Origin: Pseudomonas sp. N40(2020)
GTDB taxonomy: Bacteria > Pseudomonadota > Gammaproteobacteria > Pseudomonadales > Pseudomonadaceae
Assembly (NCBI RefSeq): GCF_014472415.1
Contig: NZ_JACSZV010000026.1
Span: 26,662 to 90,661 of the forward strand
DNA: 64,000 nt
Direction of reading: 5' to 3'
Shown here: positions 31,092 to 40,105 of the stretch, piece by piece
How positions within the stretch are numbered: position 1 is the stretch's first letter
How the letters are laid out: every line of letters starts with the position of its first letter
Notes under the pieces: model-generated
What the model saw: only the letters and a program-made list of their open reading frames with translations
Databases searched by the model: none
What the model was told of the DNA's origin: nothing
Program-made: the position numbers and the translations under genes

Positions 31092-33427
31092 GCGGCATGC
31101 TCCGTAACGGTGGCCGTGTGTTCATGACGCCCGGCCCACGGCGCGAGCATGAAACTGAACGCCAGACCGAGACTCACCGACAGGCCGAAATTGCTCACTG
31201 CCGGTGTGCTGGAAACTGCCAACAAGCCAAACGACAGCCATGTGGTCACGGCCGCCAGCAAGGTGCCGAGCAGGCTTACCGCCGCGCCGCCGACCTGCTC
31301 ACGCATGAGAATCGCGTAGTCGACGCTGATCGCCGTCACCAGCAACAGGCCGAACAGACTGAACAGGGTCAGCGGCTGGCCGAGCCAGCCAAGGCTGGCC
31401 AGACTGCACAGCGCCGCCAGCAACGGCAGGGCGACGATGCGCAACGCGCCGCCGAAACCGAATGGCAGGATCAATACCAGCACGATCAACACGCAGGAGG
31501 CGAGTTTCAGTTCGGCGGCGCTGATCTGCGTGGCCGCGAAAACGTTGTTCAGCTCACCGAGTCGATCCACCAGCACCACGCCCGGCAGATCCAGCGCCTG
31601 CACCCGCAGCAGTGAAGGGTTGTTCAGGCCTTGCAGGCTGGTCATCGCTGCCACACCGTCTTCGGTGGGGCCAAGCCACAGCGTGCGATAGGGCTCGCCG
31701 AGCGGGCCGGCCAGCGCGGCGTCGATGTCTTCAAGCGGTAGCGCCTGCAACTGTTGCAGCTCGGTTTGCAGGGCGGCGAGGGGGACGCCGAGATCAAGCA
31801 ATGGCTGCCAGACCTGTGGCAGTTTGTTCAGCGCGTCGCGCACTTGCTGTTGCTGACTCGGCGGGCTGACCAGTTGATCCAGCGCCAGATAGCCTTGCAG
31901 TTTGTCGAGGTTGACCAGTTGCTGCAGCCGATCGCTCAGCGCGGCCTGACGTTCGAGCAATTCTTGCTGGTTGGCCGCGCGAACGAGGAAGAATTGACTG
32001 GTCGGCTGATAGCCAGTGATGCGTGCAATGGTCTGCGCTTCATCGGTCAGGCGTTGCGGTGCGCCGACCCATTGGCGGATGTCGTTTTTGCTTTGCAGTT
32101 GCAACAGACCGCCGATGCAGAAGGCGATCAGCAGTGCGAGCAGCACCGGTGTATGGACACGCTCGAGCAATTTTTCCCGCAGACTAATCAGGCGTTCGGC
32201 CAGATGCAGCGGCCATTGCGCCGGGCGCAGTTCGACATTGTTCAGCAGCGCCGGCAGCAGGCACACCGCCGACAGATAGGCGCCGAGCAACCCGGCGGCG
32301 GAGAACACGGCAATTTGTGTCAGCGCCGGGAACGGTGTCCACGCCAGCGCCAGATAACCGATGGCGCTGGTGATCAGACTCAACGTCAGCCCGGACAGGG
32401 TCAGGCGCAGGGCCGGCCAGCTGCGCCAAGGCTTGAGGCTCCAGCTCTTCGACAGATAGTGCAGCGGGTAATCCACTGCCACGCCGATCAGGCTGGAACC
32501 CAGTACCAGGGTCATCACATGCATACGGCCGAACAGCGCTACACACGCTACCGCCCCGAACAGCATGCCGACCAGCACCGGTACAAACGCCAGCAACACC
32601 CGCCAGCGGCGGAACGCCAATAGCAAAAGCAGCAGGATGCCGAGGGTGGCACCACCACCGACCCAAGTCATCTCGCGAGTGGCTTGCTGCTGACCGTTTG
32701 CGGCGTAGAGCAATCCGCTGGCGGCCAGTAATTGCACATCGGATTTCGCCGCCTGCTCGCGACTGTGCTGGAGCAGATCCGCCACTTGCAGCGGCAGGTT
32801 CATATCGAAAGCGTTGCCGGTGGTGCGCGCACGCAGCAGCACCCAGCTCTTGCCGTCGGCGTCGGCGACCAATGCACCGCTGCCGATGTCCAGTTGCACC
32901 GCGCCGTGTTGCGGCTGGCTGTTCTGGATGCGCCCGGTGAGGCCCAGCCAGTCATCCTGGTTCGGCACCAGACTGAAACCGGTGAAGGGGTCGAACAGCG
33001 CCTGCACCCGTTGCTGAATAAAGGCGTCGGGATGTTCGATCAGCAGTTGCCGATCATCCGCCGAGAGCATCGCCAGCCGCCCTTGCAGCAATTGCGTGCG
33101 CAGGGCCGGCAGGTCGGCTTGCAGGTTCCACTGCACTTTTTCGAACAAGCCGCTGGCCTGCCATTGCTCGCCCAGCGTCTGCGCCATGGCCACCGCTTGC
33201 TGGCGATCGGCGTGGCCGACCAACACCAGCATTTCGCGGTTGAGCGGTTCCTGCATGCGTTGTTCGGCGCGCAGTTCAAGTGCATCGGGATTGGTGCCCG
33301 GCACCAACTCCATCAGGTTCGCCGACAGCGGCGCACCGTCGCGCCACTGCCAACCGGCCAGGGCGACAACCGCAAGCAGCAGAATCAGGAACAGCCAGGG
33401 CAGCTTGCGTTCACTCGGCAAAGTCAT
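31088..33427 (-). CDS. MMPL/RND-type exporter of the APE operon
   Basis: 779-residue inner-membrane protein with the duplicated RND layout: one membrane helix, a large periplasmic domain (about 35-245), five helices, then the same again (periplasmic domain about 420-620, closing helices). Hydrophobic blocks TLGILLLLLLAFRRWRVLLAF, GSSLIGVAVDYPLHYLSKSW and LLVTAISVDYAILM match MMPL family members; the VDYPLHY and VDYAIL segments carry the membrane acidic residues. MMPL exporters are standard in APE and xanthomonadin clusters and probably move the lipid-linked polyene across the periplasm. It overlaps the LolA-like gene by 17 bases. Confidence 0.9.
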   Translation of the reverse strand: MTLPSERKLPWLFLILLLAVVALAGWQWRDGAPLSANLMELVPGTNPDALELRAEQRMQEPLNREMLVLVGHADRQQAVAMAQTLGEQWQASGLFEKVQWNLQADLPALRTQLLQGRLAMLSADDRQLLIEHPDAFIQQRVQALFDPFTGFSLVPNQDDWLGLTGRIQNSQPQHGAVQLDIGSGALVADADGKSWVLLRARTTGNAFDMNLPLQVADLLQHSREQAAKSDVQLLAASGLLYAANGQQQATREMTWVGGGATLGILLLLLLAFRRWRVLLAFVPVLVGMLFGAVACVALFGRMHVMTLVLGSSLIGVAVDYPLHYLSKSWSLKPWRSWPALRLTLSGLTLSLITSAIGYLALAWTPFPALTQIAVFSAAGLLGAYLSAVCLLPALLNNVELRPAQWPLHLAERLISLREKLLERVHTPVLLALLIAFCIGGLLQLQSKNDIRQWVGAPQRLTDEAQTIARITGYQPTSQFFLVRAANQQELLERQAALSDRLQQLVNLDKLQGYLALDQLVSPPSQQQQVRDALNKLPQVWQPLLDLGVPLAALQTELQQLQALPLEDIDAALAGPLGEPYRTLWLGPTEDGVAAMTSLQGLNNPSLLRVQALDLPGVVLVDRLGELNNVFAATQISAAELKLASCVLIVLVLILPFGFGGALRIVALPLLAALCSLASLGWLGQPLTLFSLFGLLLVTAISVDYAILMREQVGGAAVSLLGTLLAAVTTWLSFGLLAVSSTPAVSNFGLSVSLGLAFSFMLAPWAGRHEHTATVTEHAA

Positions 33428-34013
33428 GTTGCTCCGCGTCGCTCAACGGTTGGCCGGCCGTGCTGTCCTGCATGCGCAGCACGGTGCTGTCGCCCTGGGT
33501 TTCCAGCAGTTCGATGGTTTGCACCAACTCGCCGCCGTCGATGTTGATCTGGTTGAACACTTGCTTGAGCAGCATCGAGCGCGGGGTCAGAGTCAGTTTC
33601 CATTTCTGCGCATCGCCGCTCAGGGCCAGTTCGAAATCCCGTTGCAGGCCACTGCTGTCGCCCTGCAACACAGCGAGGAACAAACGGTTCTGCTCGGCGC
33701 CGGCGCTCTTGTTCGGCAGCAATTGCCAGCCGTTGCCGTCACGCCGGGCAATGCCTTTGGCGCTGATGCGGTAATCCTGTTGCAGCGGGGTTTTCAGCAG
33801 CCAGAGCAGGCCGTGATTTTTCGCGAGGACGAAGCTGCCCTTGCTGATCAGCGGCTGAGGCAGGGCGCGCAGGTGTTTTTCCTGGATGAACTGGCCGTGG
33901 ATCACGTCCGGTCTGGCCAGTTGCTGGCTGAGTTGTTGCAGGTCGAAGGCGTTGGCCAGCGTTGAAACGGCCAGCAGCGCCAGAGCGCCAAGACTTTTGG
34001 AAATCAGGTTCAT
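33411..34013 (-). CDS. LolA-like outer-membrane lipid/lipoprotein carrier of the APE operon
   Basis: 200-residue exported protein; the signal peptide is MNLISKSLGALALLAVSTLANA. The mature domain has the LolA-like features GQFIQEKHLRALPQPLISKGSF (a variant of the QxR.xxxLxxPL pattern) and GLLWLLKTP. The ATG at 34013 overlaps the thioesterase stop by four bases. With the MMPL protein and the lipoprotein it probably carries the finished aryl polyene lipid to the outer membrane. It is not the housekeeping lolA, which lies with ftsK elsewhere. Confidence 0.87.
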   Translation of the reverse strand: MNLISKSLGALALLAVSTLANAFDLQQLSQQLARPDVIHGQFIQEKHLRALPQPLISKGSFVLAKNHGLLWLLKTPLQQDYRISAKGIARRDGNGWQLLPNKSAGAEQNRLFLAVLQGDSSGLQRDFELALSGDAQKWKLTLTPRSMLLKQVFNQINIDGGELVQTIELLETQGDSTVLRMQDSTAGQPLSDAEQHDFAE

Positions 34014-34435
34014 CGCAGCATCCTTTCCACGGCATCGGTGAAGACTTTCGGCGAAGCCAGTTGCATCTCGCGGCTGCTCACTTCGACCGCTACTTGCACC
34101 GAGCTGGCGCGGGTCAGGCGTTCGCCGCTTTGCAGGTCGGTGATCAGATAATTGATCTTCAGGCGGTTTTCCCACTCGACCAGACTGGCGCGCACGTTCA
34201 GCTTCTGGCCGAACACCGCGCCACGCACGTAGCGCAATTGCAGGTCGATAATTGGCCAGGCGTAACCGGATTCGACCATGTGGGTGTAGTTGTGGCCGAT
34301 CTTGTCGAGCAGCGCGCAACGCGCCACTTCCAGGTATTTGACGTAATGGCCGTGCCAGACCACGTGCATCGTATCGACGTCAAAGAACGGCACGAGGATT
34401 TCCGTATCGGCGTGAAGCACTCCGGCACTACGCAT
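34010..34435 (-). CDS. 4-hydroxybenzoyl-CoA thioesterase-family protein of the APE operon
   Basis: 141-residue single hotdog. The motif FFDVDTMHVVWHGHYVKYLEVAR is the 4HBT signature, with the catalytic Asp in DVDTMHVVWHG. The ATG at 34435 overlaps the ammonia-lyase stop by eight bases. Such thioesterases recur in APE clusters; it may release or proofread acyl chains, or recycle the aryl starter. Confidence 0.88.
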   Translation of the reverse strand: MRSAGVLHADTEILVPFFDVDTMHVVWHGHYVKYLEVARCALLDKIGHNYTHMVESGYAWPIIDLQLRYVRGAVFGQKLNVRASLVEWENRLKINYLITDLQSGERLTRASSVQVAVEVSSREMQLASPKVFTDAVERMLR

Positions 34436-35972
34436 GCAGCCTCCAGTGTTGTGCGGCGATGCGTTGCAGGCACAGGCGCAGCTCGCCCTCCAGTGCACGG
34501 TCTTCGATGACCGGCGGGAAGTCCTTGGCCAGCTCCTCGTGCATGGCGGCCAACGCTGGCGGCAGTGGTCGGGCGTCTTCGGCCTGACCCCGCAGCCACA
34601 CCCCTTGGTTAGCAGCGAGCAGCGTGGCCGCGGCGACTTGTTCGGTCAGCTCCAGCACGCGGATCGCATCGCGGGCAGCGATGGTGCCCATGCTCACCTT
34701 GTCCTGGTTGTGGCACTCGGTGGAGCGCGAGAACACGCTGGCCGGCATGGTGTTTTTCAACGCCTCGGCGGTCCACGCGCTGGTGCCGATCTGTACAGCC
34801 TTGAAGCCGTGGTTGAGCATCGCTCGATCGGCGCTGGCGCCGGACAGGTTGCTCGGCAAACCGTGGTTGTAGCGTTCGTCCACGAGCAACGCGAGTTGGC
34901 GGTCGAGCAGGTCGGCGACGTTGGCCACGAGGTTTTTCAGGCTGTCCATGGCGAACGCGATGTGCCCGCCGTAGAAGTGCCCGCCGTGCAGCACGCGCTC
35001 GGCTTCGGCGTCGATGATCGGGTTGTCGTTGGCGCTGTTGAGTTCGATCTCGATGAACGAACGCAGCCAGTTCAGGCTGTCGGCCAACACACCAAGCACG
35101 TGCGGGGCGCAGCGTAGCGAGTAGCGATCCTGCAAGCGATGCAGCGGCGCGGTCGGCGCATCGATCGCCAGATCCTTGCGCAGCCACGCGGCGACTTGCA
35201 TCTGCCCCGGATGCGGTTTAGCGGCGAACAGGCGTTCGTCGAAGTGTTCCGGGTTGCCTTGCAGCGCCACCACGTTGAGCGCGGTGATGCGCGTGGCCAG
35301 TTGCAGCAGGTAATCGGCGCGGGCGTAGGCGAGGCAGGCGAGGCCGGTCATCACGGCGGTGCCGTTCATCAAGGCCAGCGCTTCTTTCGGGCGCAGCACC
35401 AATGGTGTCCAGCCCAATTCGCGATGCACATCGGCAGCCTGACGGCGCTCGCCACGGAACATCACTTCGCGCTCGCCGGACAGGGTTGCTGCGACGTAGG
35501 ACAACGGCGTCAGATCGCCGCTGGCGCCGACCGAACCTTCTTCCGGGATCAGCGGCAGGATGTCGTGTTCGAGGAAGGCGTGCAGACGCTCGAGCAGTTC
35601 CACACGCACCCCGGACACGCCGTGGCACAGCGACTGCAAACGCGCCGCCAGTACGGCGCGGGTGGCTTGCGCGTCGAGCAGTTTGCCCAGCCCGCAACCG
35701 TGAAAAGTGTAGAGATGACGCGGCAGCGCTTCGACGTGATGCAGCGGCACCGCGACCACGCAGGAGTCGCCGTAACCGGTGGTCACGCCGTAGATCACGC
35801 CTTCCTTGTCCAGCAACGAATCAAGGAACCGCGCGCCCTTGGCGATGCGCTCGCGGTAAGCCGCGTCGCTCTGCAACTGCACGGGCGCCTGACGGTTGGC
35901 CAGGGCCAGCACGTCTTCGATGCGCAAAGGGCGTTCGCCGAAGGTTACCGGCTCATGAGTTGGCGTCGTCAT
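34428..35972 (-). CDS. MIO-type aromatic amino-acid ammonia-lyase (HAL/TAL family) supplying the aryl starter
   Basis: 514-residue member of the histidine/tyrosine ammonia-lyase family. Ala150-Ser151-Gly152 in SVGASGDLTPLSY form the MIO cofactor; the catalytic tyrosine loop YGVTTGYG is at 61-68; LNSANDNPI is also conserved. The selectivity pair, usually Ser-His in HAL and His-Leu in TAL, is Phe90-His91 in LYTFHGCGLG. Together with the APE context this makes histidine an unlikely substrate; tyrosine (giving 4-coumarate) or phenylalanine is more likely. The ATG at 35972 overlaps the acyltransferase stop by 20 bases. No hut genes are near. Confidence 0.88.
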   Translation of the reverse strand: MTTPTHEPVTFGERPLRIEDVLALANRQAPVQLQSDAAYRERIAKGARFLDSLLDKEGVIYGVTTGYGDSCVVAVPLHHVEALPRHLYTFHGCGLGKLLDAQATRAVLAARLQSLCHGVSGVRVELLERLHAFLEHDILPLIPEEGSVGASGDLTPLSYVAATLSGEREVMFRGERRQAADVHRELGWTPLVLRPKEALALMNGTAVMTGLACLAYARADYLLQLATRITALNVVALQGNPEHFDERLFAAKPHPGQMQVAAWLRKDLAIDAPTAPLHRLQDRYSLRCAPHVLGVLADSLNWLRSFIEIELNSANDNPIIDAEAERVLHGGHFYGGHIAFAMDSLKNLVANVADLLDRQLALLVDERYNHGLPSNLSGASADRAMLNHGFKAVQIGTSAWTAEALKNTMPASVFSRSTECHNQDKVSMGTIAARDAIRVLELTEQVAAATLLAANQGVWLRGQAEDARPLPPALAAMHEELAKDFPPVIEDRALEGELRLCLQRIAAQHWRLHA

Positions 35973-36900
35973 CGGTCTTCCAGAAAGGGTAAAAGTTGAA
36001 CCATTGCTGCGGAGCTTCAAGGCAATAGTGACTCAGGCGCTGCGCATAGCGAGTGGCCCACTGGTGAATAACCTGCTCGCGCTCGCGGCGTGTCCACACC
36101 ACAGCATCGGCGAAGGGTTCGAGGGTCAGGCGATAGTGGCCGTCGGATTGCTTGAGGCACATCAGCAGATTGACCGGGCACTTCAGCAGGCCGGCCAGCA
36201 ACCACGGGCCTTGCGGAAAGGGCGCCGGGTGGCCGAGAAAGTCCACGCTGACGCTACGCCCGCCGTGCAACGGTACACGGTCGCCGGCAATCGCCAGCCA
36301 TTCGCCGCGCTCCAGGCGTTCGTGCAGTTGCAGCATGATCACCGGGTCGAGTTCGCTGACCTGAATCAGGCGCAGATTGGTCGCCCCGGCCTCGCCGAGC
36401 AAGCGGTTGAATTGCTCGGCGTGCTTGGTGTGCACCAGCACATTCATCGTGACCTTCTCGCCGATCTCGGCCAGCGCCCGGCACACTTCAAGATTGCCCA
36501 GGTGCGCGCCGACCAGCAGTTGCCCGCGACTGCCGCGCAACTGATTGCGCAGCAGCGCCGGATCGATGATTTCGATCTGCTCGATACGCAGCTTGCCATT
36601 CCATACGTCGAGCTTGTCGAGCATCGAATCGGCGAACGCCATGAACTGGCCGAACACCCGCCAATGGCTCGGACGCAAGTCGTCGCGTTGGCTCCATTCG
36701 GCCAGTCGCTGCTGGTACTGCCAGGCACTGCGCCGCGCGGTGCGGCCAAACAGGAAGAAGTACAGAACGATGCCGTACAGCAATGGGCTCAGCAGCCGCC
36801 GGCCAAGGACTTTGGCGGCGAACGCGGTGAATTTCATCAGCAGAAAACTGCCGCGCTCTTCGCGGTCGGCCCAGTGCTTCTTGTCGGTCTCGACGCTCAT
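35953..36900 (-). CDS. LpxL/HtrB-family acyltransferase of the APE operon
   Basis: 315-residue membrane-associated acyltransferase. The catalytic HxxxxE box is GAHLGNLEVCR; further family segments are IAGDRVPLHGGRSVSVDFLG and PQGPWLLAGLLKCPV. An N-terminal hydrophobic stretch (LLSPLLYGIVLYFFLFG) anchors it in the inner membrane. The ATG at 36900 overlaps the glycosyltransferase stop (ATGA). It probably transfers the aryl polyene from ACP onto a lipid acceptor in the inner membrane, as proposed for APE clusters. Confidence 0.88.
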   Translation of the reverse strand: MSVETDKKHWADREERGSFLLMKFTAFAAKVLGRRLLSPLLYGIVLYFFLFGRTARRSAWQYQQRLAEWSQRDDLRPSHWRVFGQFMAFADSMLDKLDVWNGKLRIEQIEIIDPALLRNQLRGSRGQLLVGAHLGNLEVCRALAEIGEKVTMNVLVHTKHAEQFNRLLGEAGATNLRLIQVSELDPVIMLQLHERLERGEWLAIAGDRVPLHGGRSVSVDFLGHPAPFPQGPWLLAGLLKCPVNLLMCLKQSDGHYRLTLEPFADAVVWTRREREQVIHQWATRYAQRLSHYCLEAPQQWFNFYPFWKTDDDANS

Positions 36901-37631
36901 GTGCGCCACCGTCGCCAGAGGATGACGGGCAGGCGCAGCAACATGCCGAAGAACAGCCGCGTGTGCATGCTGGAAATCAGCACGTTGTCGTGGAACAGCC
37001 GGAAGTGCGACACGCCATCGAGCGGGTAATGCACGCTGGTTTGCAGCCAGCGCATCGGCTGATTGCGCCACGACAGGCGCACCAGAATGTCCGAATCGAA
37101 ATCCATGCGTTTGCCGACTTTGGCCGAGTCGATCACGGCCAGCGTCGGCGCCAGCGGATAAACGCGGAAGCCACACATCGAATCGCGGATTTGCAGCGAC
37201 AGCGTATTGATCCACACCATCACGTGGGTCAGGTAACGCGCGTACAAACGGCCCTTGGGCACGCTCTCATCGAACAGCGGAAAACCGCAGATCATTGCTT
37301 CAGGACAGGCGCGGGATTCCTCGACGAAACGGGCGACATCGTGCAGGTCGTGCTGGCCGTCGGCGTCGACCTGCAAGGCATGGCTGAAGCCCAGTCGCGA
37401 CGCTTCACGCAGACCGGTCATCACCGCGCCGCCCTTGCCCTGATTGGCGGTCAGCCGCACCAGAAACACGTTGTCGCGCTCGGCCAGAGCATCGAGTAAG
37501 CGTGCGCAGGATTGTGTGCTGGCGTCGTCCACCAGAATGCACGGCAGGCCCTGGGCGAGCAGGGCGTCGACCACGGTGCCGATTGCGGTTTCGTGGTTGT
37601 AGACCGGGATGACGGCACAGGGGTTATGCAT
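36897..37631 (-). CDS. Family 2 glycosyltransferase of the APE operon
   Basis: 244-residue GT-A protein beginning MHNPCAVIPVYNHE. Nucleotide-sugar motifs: LVDDAST and the DXD-like HALQVDADGQHD. The later KVGKRMDFDSDILVRLSW resembles dolichol-phosphate-mannose-synthase-like transferases. The ATG at 37631 overlaps the ligase stop by eight bases. A role in adding sugar to the polyene lipid anchor fits the neighbours; donor and acceptor are unknown. Confidence 0.88.
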   Translation of the reverse strand: MHNPCAVIPVYNHETAIGTVVDALLAQGLPCILVDDASTQSCARLLDALAERDNVFLVRLTANQGKGGAVMTGLREASRLGFSHALQVDADGQHDLHDVARFVEESRACPEAMICGFPLFDESVPKGRLYARYLTHVMVWINTLSLQIRDSMCGFRVYPLAPTLAVIDSAKVGKRMDFDSDILVRLSWRNQPMRWLQTSVHYPLDGVSHFRLFHDNVLISSMHTRLFFGMLLRLPVILWRRWRT

Positions 37632-39303
37632 GATCGGCCTCCAGCAAAATCCGCCCGCTGGAGCACGTGGCGCTGTCGTTGCGGTAGGCGAAATACAATT
37701 TGCCGCGCTCGGGATCGAAGCGCAGGTGCAGCTGGATTTCATCGCCGGGGCGCACCAGTTGCTGGAATTTCAGCACTTCCATGCCGGCGAACGTGCCGGA
37801 CAGGTTCAGCAGTTGGCGACCGAGGTTCAGCGCCCATTCCACCTGCACCACGCCGGGCAGCACCGGGGCTTTGGGGAAGTGGCCGCTGAAGTAGGCCAGG
37901 TCCGGCGGCACACTGAGTTGCAGGCTCCATTCGCCGTCGGTTTCGACTTGCTCCAGCACTTCGGGGGCTTTCGGTCGAGACGCCAGCAGCAGCGCTTCGA
38001 CATCGGCTTGCGGCAGTTTGCCTTGGCTGTTCAGCGGCAGTTGCCGCACCAGACGCCAGCGACGCGGCAGGGCCAGGGCTTCGCAATGCTGACTCAGGTG
38101 CTTGCGCAGGGTTTCGGTCAGGCTGCGGCGGCCATGTTCGCGTAACGCAAACAAACCGTCTTCACTGAGCACCAGCAATGCGCCGAGGACGGCACGATTT
38201 TCCTGCACCACACCCAGCCGCGCTTCGGCGACCCAGTCGTGGGCGACCAGCGCTTGCTCCAGCATCGGCAGGGAAATGCGTTTTTCTTCGAGTTTGACGA
38301 TCCGGTCCAGTCGCCCCAGCAATTGGAAACGACCGTCGGCTGCAATGCGCGCGGCATCGGCGGTGTGTTCAACATGCCCGGCAGGCAGATATGGTGAGGC
38401 GATCAGCAGGGCGCCGTCGGCGTCCTGACTCAGTTCGACAGCGGCGAACGGCTGCCACAGGGTTTCGCCCTGGCGCCAGGCGATACCGCCGGTTTCCGAG
38501 CTGCCGAGGATTTCCGTCGGCCATTGCTGCAGACGCTGATGCAGGCTCTGCGCCGCTTCGGCCGGTAACGCACCGCCGGAGGAAAACACCCGACGCACCG
38601 CACTCAGCGCCGGCCAGTCGAGGTTATCGCCCATGCGCTTGAGCAGCGCCGGACTGGCGACCCAGGCGAAAGCCGAATGCTCGCGACTGGCGCGCTGCAA
38701 ATCCTCGGGGAAGGCCAGTTGCTTGCGCACGAACGTCCGCCCGGCGCACAGCGGCCATAGCACGCGGAACAGCAAACCGTAGATGTGTTGGGTGGCAACG
38801 CTGCCGATTATGCAGGCTTCGCCGAGATCCGCGCCCCACAGTTGTTCCAGCGCTTCGACCTCATTGGCCAATTGACGCAGGGTCTTGTCGATGCGCTTGG
38901 GTTCACCGCTGGAGCCGGAAGTACACAGGCTCAAGCGGCACTCATCGAGATCCAGTTCAGCGCCTGGCATTGCAGGTTCATGCAAGTCAGCCAAGCGACT
39001 GTCACCGGTTTGATCGGTCAGCCACAGATCGACTTCACCCGACCAGCGCTGACGGGTCTGCGCTTGCAGATCCGAGGGCAGCAAGACACTGACGCCAGCA
39101 CGCCACGCGCCAAGCAGGGCGATGGCCAGTTCGGCGGCATCTTCCAGATGCACGGCCAGACGCTGCACGCCTTTGGCTTGCAGGCCGGCGGCAAGGCGCA
39201 ACGCCTGTTCGCACAGTTGCGCGTGATCGAGTGCCGGTGCGTGGCTGATCGCCCGCGCCGGCAGGGCCTTGAGCAACAGCTGCTCAAGTTTTATCCAGTT
39301 CAT
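37624..39303 (-). CDS. Fusion of APE acyl/aryl-AMP ligase and hotdog dehydratase
   Basis: 559 residues in one uninterrupted frame. Residues 1-440 are an AMP-forming ligase: LCTSGSSGEPKRIDK (127-140), SSETGGIAW (268-276), GRLDRIVKLEEKRIS (330-344) and the adenylation lysine in LNSQGKLPQ (424-432). After a short linker, residues about 460-559 are a second domain with YFSGHFPKAPVLPGV (471-485), the FabA/FabZ hotdog signature. In E. coli-type clusters these are separate genes (ApeH- and ApeI-like, from memory). The ATG at 39303 overlaps the membrane-protein stop. It should load the cinnamate/coumarate-type starter onto ACP and dehydrate intermediates with the partner at 25722. Confidence 0.88.
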   Translation of the reverse strand: MNWIKLEQLLLKALPARAISHAPALDHAQLCEQALRLAAGLQAKGVQRLAVHLEDAAELAIALLGAWRAGVSVLLPSDLQAQTRQRWSGEVDLWLTDQTGDSRLADLHEPAMPGAELDLDECRLSLCTSGSSGEPKRIDKTLRQLANEVEALEQLWGADLGEACIIGSVATQHIYGLLFRVLWPLCAGRTFVRKQLAFPEDLQRASREHSAFAWVASPALLKRMGDNLDWPALSAVRRVFSSGGALPAEAAQSLHQRLQQWPTEILGSSETGGIAWRQGETLWQPFAAVELSQDADGALLIASPYLPAGHVEHTADAARIAADGRFQLLGRLDRIVKLEEKRISLPMLEQALVAHDWVAEARLGVVQENRAVLGALLVLSEDGLFALREHGRRSLTETLRKHLSQHCEALALPRRWRLVRQLPLNSQGKLPQADVEALLLASRPKAPEVLEQVETDGEWSLQLSVPPDLAYFSGHFPKAPVLPGVVQVEWALNLGRQLLNLSGTFAGMEVLKFQQLVRPGDEIQLHLRFDPERGKLYFAYRNDSATCSSGRILLEADHA

Positions 39304-39845
39304 GTACGGCCTCTTACCCGTTGTCGTATCAGCCATTCAATGGCAAACATCAGGCCGATCAATCCGTAGGAGATCAGGCCGGTGTACAACATCCACCAAT
39401 TCAGCGGCGCCCAAAGGGTGAGCAGGGCGGCGCACAAACCGTTGCAGAAGAAAAACACGCTCCAGGCCACCGTGACTTGACGGGTGTAGCGGATCGCCTC
39501 GGGCGGCAGTTGCGGTTCACGTAGCCGCGCCAGACGCTCGACCATCGGCGGGCCGAATTTCAGGCTCAGGCTGAACAGCACCAGCATGAAGCCGCTGATC
39601 AGCACCGGATACCAGCGCAGCAGCAAAGGGCTGTCGAACACTGCCAGCAGCAGGCAGAACCCGATCGCAACGCCGGCCATCCACAGGCTGCCGGGTTTGC
39701 GCTCGCCGGTCAGCGCGCGCGCCAGCCACAGGCTGCCCAGCAGCAGACCGAACTGCCACGGGGCGAAGTGCTCCATGCCGAAATACACCGCAAAGGGGTA
39801 CAGCAGGCCGGCCAGCAGCAGGCCGAGGCCGATCAATCGGCTCAT
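39300..39845 (-). CDS. COG4648-type membrane protein of the APE operon
   Basis: 181-residue hydrophobic protein with about six membrane segments, beginning MSRLIGLGLLLAGLLYPF. Conserved features are the polar loop SLKFGPPMVERLARLREPQLPPEA and the last segments rich in Trp/Tyr (WWMLYTGLISYGLIG). Proteins of this family occur regularly next to ACPs and the AMP-ligase in APE clusters, but their function is unknown. It overlaps both neighbours by four bases. Confidence 0.83.
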   Translation of the reverse strand: MSRLIGLGLLLAGLLYPFAVYFGMEHFAPWQFGLLLGSLWLARALTGERKPGSLWMAGVAIGFCLLLAVFDSPLLLRWYPVLISGFMLVLFSLSLKFGPPMVERLARLREPQLPPEAIRYTRQVTVAWSVFFFCNGLCAALLTLWAPLNWWMLYTGLISYGLIGLMFAIEWLIRQRVRGRT

Positions 39846-40096
39846 GCGGCCGGTTGAACCAAGCGGTACACCGCCTCGACCACGTCACGCACGGTACGCA
39901 CCGATTTGAATTCTTCGGCGGCGATTTTCTTGCCGGTCTGACGCTTGATGTGATCGATCAGATCGACCGCGTCGATGCTGTCGATTTCCAGATCCTGATA
40001 CAGGTTGGATTCCAGACTGATGCGCGCAGGCTCCAGTTCGAACAGCTCGACCAGGGCATCGCGCAGGGTGTTGAAAATGTCGTCACGAGTTTGCAT
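39842..40096 (-). CDS. Acyl carrier protein (APE ACP 2)
   Basis: 84 residues with the phosphopantetheine site LEIDSIDAVDLI (Ser in DSI). The acidic helix 2 is weaker and more basic than in FabD-type ACPs. It follows the first ACP after nine bases. Two ACPs are usual in APE clusters: one often takes the starter and the other the growing chain, but which does which is not visible here. Confidence 0.93.
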   Translation of the reverse strand: MQTRDDIFNTLRDALVELFELEPARISLESNLYQDLEIDSIDAVDLIDHIKRQTGKKIAAEEFKSVRTVRDVVEAVYRLVQPAA

Positions 40097-40105
40097 GGTC
40101 CGGTC

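Noticed and set aside
34428..35972. Annotation as histidine ammonia-lyase HutH
   Set aside because: The Ser-His selectivity pair is absent (Phe-His instead), there are no hut genes and the operon is a polyene pathway.
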